62,646 nucleotides of DNA from Flavobacterium seoulense (GTDB taxonomy: Bacteria > Bacteroidota > Bacteroidia > Flavobacteriales > Flavobacteriaceae): positions 1 to 62,646 of the forward strand of contig NZ_JNCA01000019.1 of the NCBI RefSeq assembly GCF_000695795.1. Reading direction: 5' to 3'. Below, one piece after another: positions 61,097 to 62,646 of the stretch (its first letter is position 1; every line of letters begins with the position of its first letter). The translations under genes were made by a program, and so were the position numbers. The notes beneath the pieces are model-generated. The model was not told the origin of the DNA. It saw only the letters and a program-made list of their open reading frames with translations, and did not search any database.

Positions 61097-61209
61097 GGGC
61101 GTTTCCGCCGCGGCGGACGGGCTGTACGCTATATCTTTTGTTCGGGAACGTTATATTATATTAAGAATATTTTCGTACTCACAAAGGATGCCGCTTCCAT
61201 CCCTAACGC
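61097..61209. repeat. GC-rich repeat-like intergenic element
   Basis: A 113-base block that begins GGGCGTT and ends AACGC. Inside are a 14-bp perfect palindrome TCCGCCGCGGCGGA (61104-61117) and a GGATG/CATCC hairpin (61186-61202). Composition differs sharply from the surrounding AT-rich DNA. It resembles a repeated element I recall between flavobacterial genes; this copy does not code for a protein. Confidence 0.6.
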
Positions 61210-61225
61210 AAACAGCAATCTTGAC

Positions 61226-62563
61226 TTATCTGATTTGTTTCCAGGTTCTATAAAACAACGGAGATTCATAAGTTAACATACAAATCCAACCCACTAAACA
61301 AGCCAGCGCAATTCCTTCGATACCAAAATAAGTAGCCAGAATATAAGCTGCTATCACTCTGCCTAACATTTGGGCAAAAGTCGAATTTAAAGTGATTTTC
61401 ATCTTCCCTAATCCTCTGAAATAGCCTTGAATCACATTGGTAATTCCGGGTAATAAATAAAGTAAAACCATTATTTTTAGATACTCCTTTGACTTATCAA
61501 TAACTTCCAGTCCACCTTCACCCATAAACAAGGCTATCAATTGACGCGAAAAAAAGAATATAATTAATGAAGCCAATAAAGTATATACAACTTCTATTTT
61601 CAATCCAGCTATGAAGCCTTTTCTAATACGTTCAAAATTTCGTTTTCCGTTATTCTGTGCTATAAAACCAGTAGTACCATGAGCAATATTTTGTTGCACT
61701 ATCATCACAAAATCATCTATTTTACTTACGGCATTAAAGGCAGCTATAGCAACAACTCCTAATGGATTAACCGCTCCCTGAATCAAAAACTTACCTAAAT
61801 GTAAGGTAATTTGCTGCATAGCCGCAACTGAACTATAGCTGACAATTGTTCGAAACAAATCATAATCAAATACAAATTCAGCTCTGGAAAAACTCAAAAT
61901 AGGAATATAGAAACGAACATATAAAACACAAAACAAAGCTGCTATTGCCTCGGCAATTACAGTTCCCCATGCTGATCCTACCACTCCCATTTTCAAAACT
62001 GTAACAAAATAGAGATCTAAAATAACATTAAGCACCGCTGAAGCAATCAAAAAATAAAGGGAAGCTTTAGAATTTCCCATACTTCGTAAGGTCGCTGCAT
62101 AAATATTATAAATGAAAGTAAAAACAAGGCCTATAAAGATAATTTGTAGATAAGAAGTAGCGTCATCTAAAATTTCTTTCGGTGTACTTAAAAACTGGAG
62201 TATATGTCTTGAAAAAAAGACCCCCAATAGTATCAATAAAAAAGTAAAAATCCCTCCAGAAATTAATGAAGTTGAAATTACACGTTTAAGTTTCTCATAA
62301 TTTTGTTCACCAAAATAATGTCCCATCAAAACAGACATTCCCAAACAAATTCCAATTATCAAAAAAAGAAGTACATTCATTACCGGACCAGCAGCTCCCA
62401 AAGCAGCCAATGCTCCAGCACCTATAAAACGTCCTACAATAATAGAATCAGCTGCATTATAAGTCAGCACAAAAAAGTTGCCGATGATTAATGGTAGCGT
62501 AAAATGAATAATTTGTGGAACTATAGGTCCACTGGTCATATCTAAAAGTCGTTGCTTATCCAT
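61226..62563 (-). CDS. MATE family efflux transporter
   Basis: A 445-residue, twelve-helix multidrug and toxin exporter driven by Na+ or H+. It opens with a cytoplasmic MDKQRLLDMTSGPIVPQIIHFTLPLIIGN, then NAADSIIVGRFIGAGALAALGAAGPV in helix 2, typical of MATE proteins (family hallmark VD.iivG..Ga.alaa.g), and the same pattern in the second half (NPLGVVAIAAFNAVSKIDDFVMI). It falls in the DinF/NorM-like group. The substrate is unknown. The promoter lies 22 bases upstream and the gene runs toward the YebC gene. Confidence 0.92.
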   Translation of the reverse strand: MDKQRLLDMTSGPIVPQIIHFTLPLIIGNFFVLTYNAADSIIVGRFIGAGALAALGAAGPVMNVLLFLIIGICLGMSVLMGHYFGEQNYEKLKRVISTSLISGGIFTFLLILLGVFFSRHILQFLSTPKEILDDATSYLQIIFIGLVFTFIYNIYAATLRSMGNSKASLYFLIASAVLNVILDLYFVTVLKMGVVGSAWGTVIAEAIAALFCVLYVRFYIPILSFSRAEFVFDYDLFRTIVSYSSVAAMQQITLHLGKFLIQGAVNPLGVVAIAAFNAVSKIDDFVMIVQQNIAHGTTGFIAQNNGKRNFERIRKGFIAGLKIEVVYTLLASLIIFFFSRQLIALFMGEGGLEVIDKSKEYLKIMVLLYLLPGITNVIQGYFRGLGKMKITLNSTFAQMLGRVIAAYILATYFGIEGIALACLVGWICMLTYESPLFYRTWKQIR

Positions 62564-62584
62564 TTATACTAATTATATTGGTAA

Positions 62585-62592
62585 CAAAAATA
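62585..62592 (-). promoter_or_regulatory. Promoter -7 box TATTTTTG for the MATE gene
   Basis: An exact TAnnTTTG match on the minus strand, 22 bases upstream of the ATG. Confidence 0.6.
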
Positions 62593-62603
62593 CATATAAA
62601 CAA

Positions 62604-62632
62604 AAAACCCTATCTCGTTGAGATAGGGTTTT
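62604..62632. terminator. Hairpin terminator at the window edge
   Basis: AAAACCCTATCTC pairs with GAGATAGGGTTTT on a three-base loop. It lies upstream of the MATE gene, so it probably ends a gene to the right that is outside the window. Confidence 0.8.
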
Positions 62633-62646
62633 CAAAAGAAAGGCGA

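Overview
The window looks like core chromosome from a Flavobacteriaceae bacterium, most likely Flavobacterium or a close relative. The DNA is AT-rich. Start sites lack Shine-Dalgarno sequences. Many genes follow a TAnnTTTG box, the Bacteroidetes sigma -7 element, and a few also have a TTG or TTTG at -33. Marker genes agree: the DUF4295 / rpmG / rpmB / ftsY cluster, BshA of bacillithiol synthesis, a DUF4159 protein, a 1480-residue TamB-like protein, and a Uup-type ABC-F protein. I saw no rRNA, tRNA, CRISPR array or intact transposase. The one structural RNA I can identify is the small SRP RNA, on the minus strand at 13514-13606, with its own promoter and terminator.

Layout. 63-4078 (minus): DUF721 protein, a lipoprotein, a 52-residue membrane protein, ftsY, DUF4295, rpmG, rpmB and cinA. 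4184-7403 (minus): an Hpt phosphotransfer protein coupled to a fumarylacetoacetase-family hydrolase, a DnaQ-like exonuclease, and an E2 acyltransferase of a 2-oxoacid dehydrogenase. 7806-11461 (plus): a secreted propeller-like protein, the ABC-F protein and a beta-carbonic anhydrase. 11546-13309 (minus): transaldolase, a small membrane protein and an SDR oxidoreductase. 13514-20349: SRP RNA, glutamine cyclotransferase lipoprotein, glycogen branching enzyme with a possible 33-residue microprotein, a coiled-coil membrane protein, an arginase-family hydrolase and an RhlE-type helicase. 20410-29058: hybrid TPR histidine kinase, dicarboxylate symporter, aroC, an LpxH-like phosphoesterase, a small outer-membrane barrel, a PrcB-like lipoprotein, bshA and a conserved Bacteroidetes protein. 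29134-37468: a membrane Fe-S oxidoreductase pair, then an envelope block (MCE/MlaD protein, two tandem SPOR amidases, divergent lptD). 37516-41319: ridA, mgsA, a GlcNAc-kinase-like protein, gapA and pfkA, a sugar-catabolism block. 41576-52996: tamB, then a plus-strand run of tsaD, rsmE, a DUF4159 protein, a TrmH-family methylase, an AI-2E-family permease, a THUMP-like methyltransferase and two secreted proteins. 52993-56442: an FMN-binding protein, an NTF2-like protein and a secreted GH42 beta-galactosidase. 58155-62563: nnrD, gcvT, a YebC-family regulator and a MATE exporter.

The only clearly accessory stretch is 56443-58154, between the beta-galactosidase and nnrD. It carries one putative abortive-infection (AbiC-like) membrane protein. 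Around the gene lie imperfect inverted repeats, REP-like hairpins and a 26-bp exact direct repeat of the 3' end of nnrD. It reads as a small insertion hot spot carrying a defence gene. A second GC-rich repeat-like element sits at 61097-61209.

The most useful leads are the AbiC locus and its flanking repeats, the SRP RNA transcription unit, two unlisted small proteins (823-981 and 16671-16772), and the missing conventional start codon of tamB. I found no multi-gene cluster that I would call a new system. Family names come from my own recognition of motifs; no database search was run.
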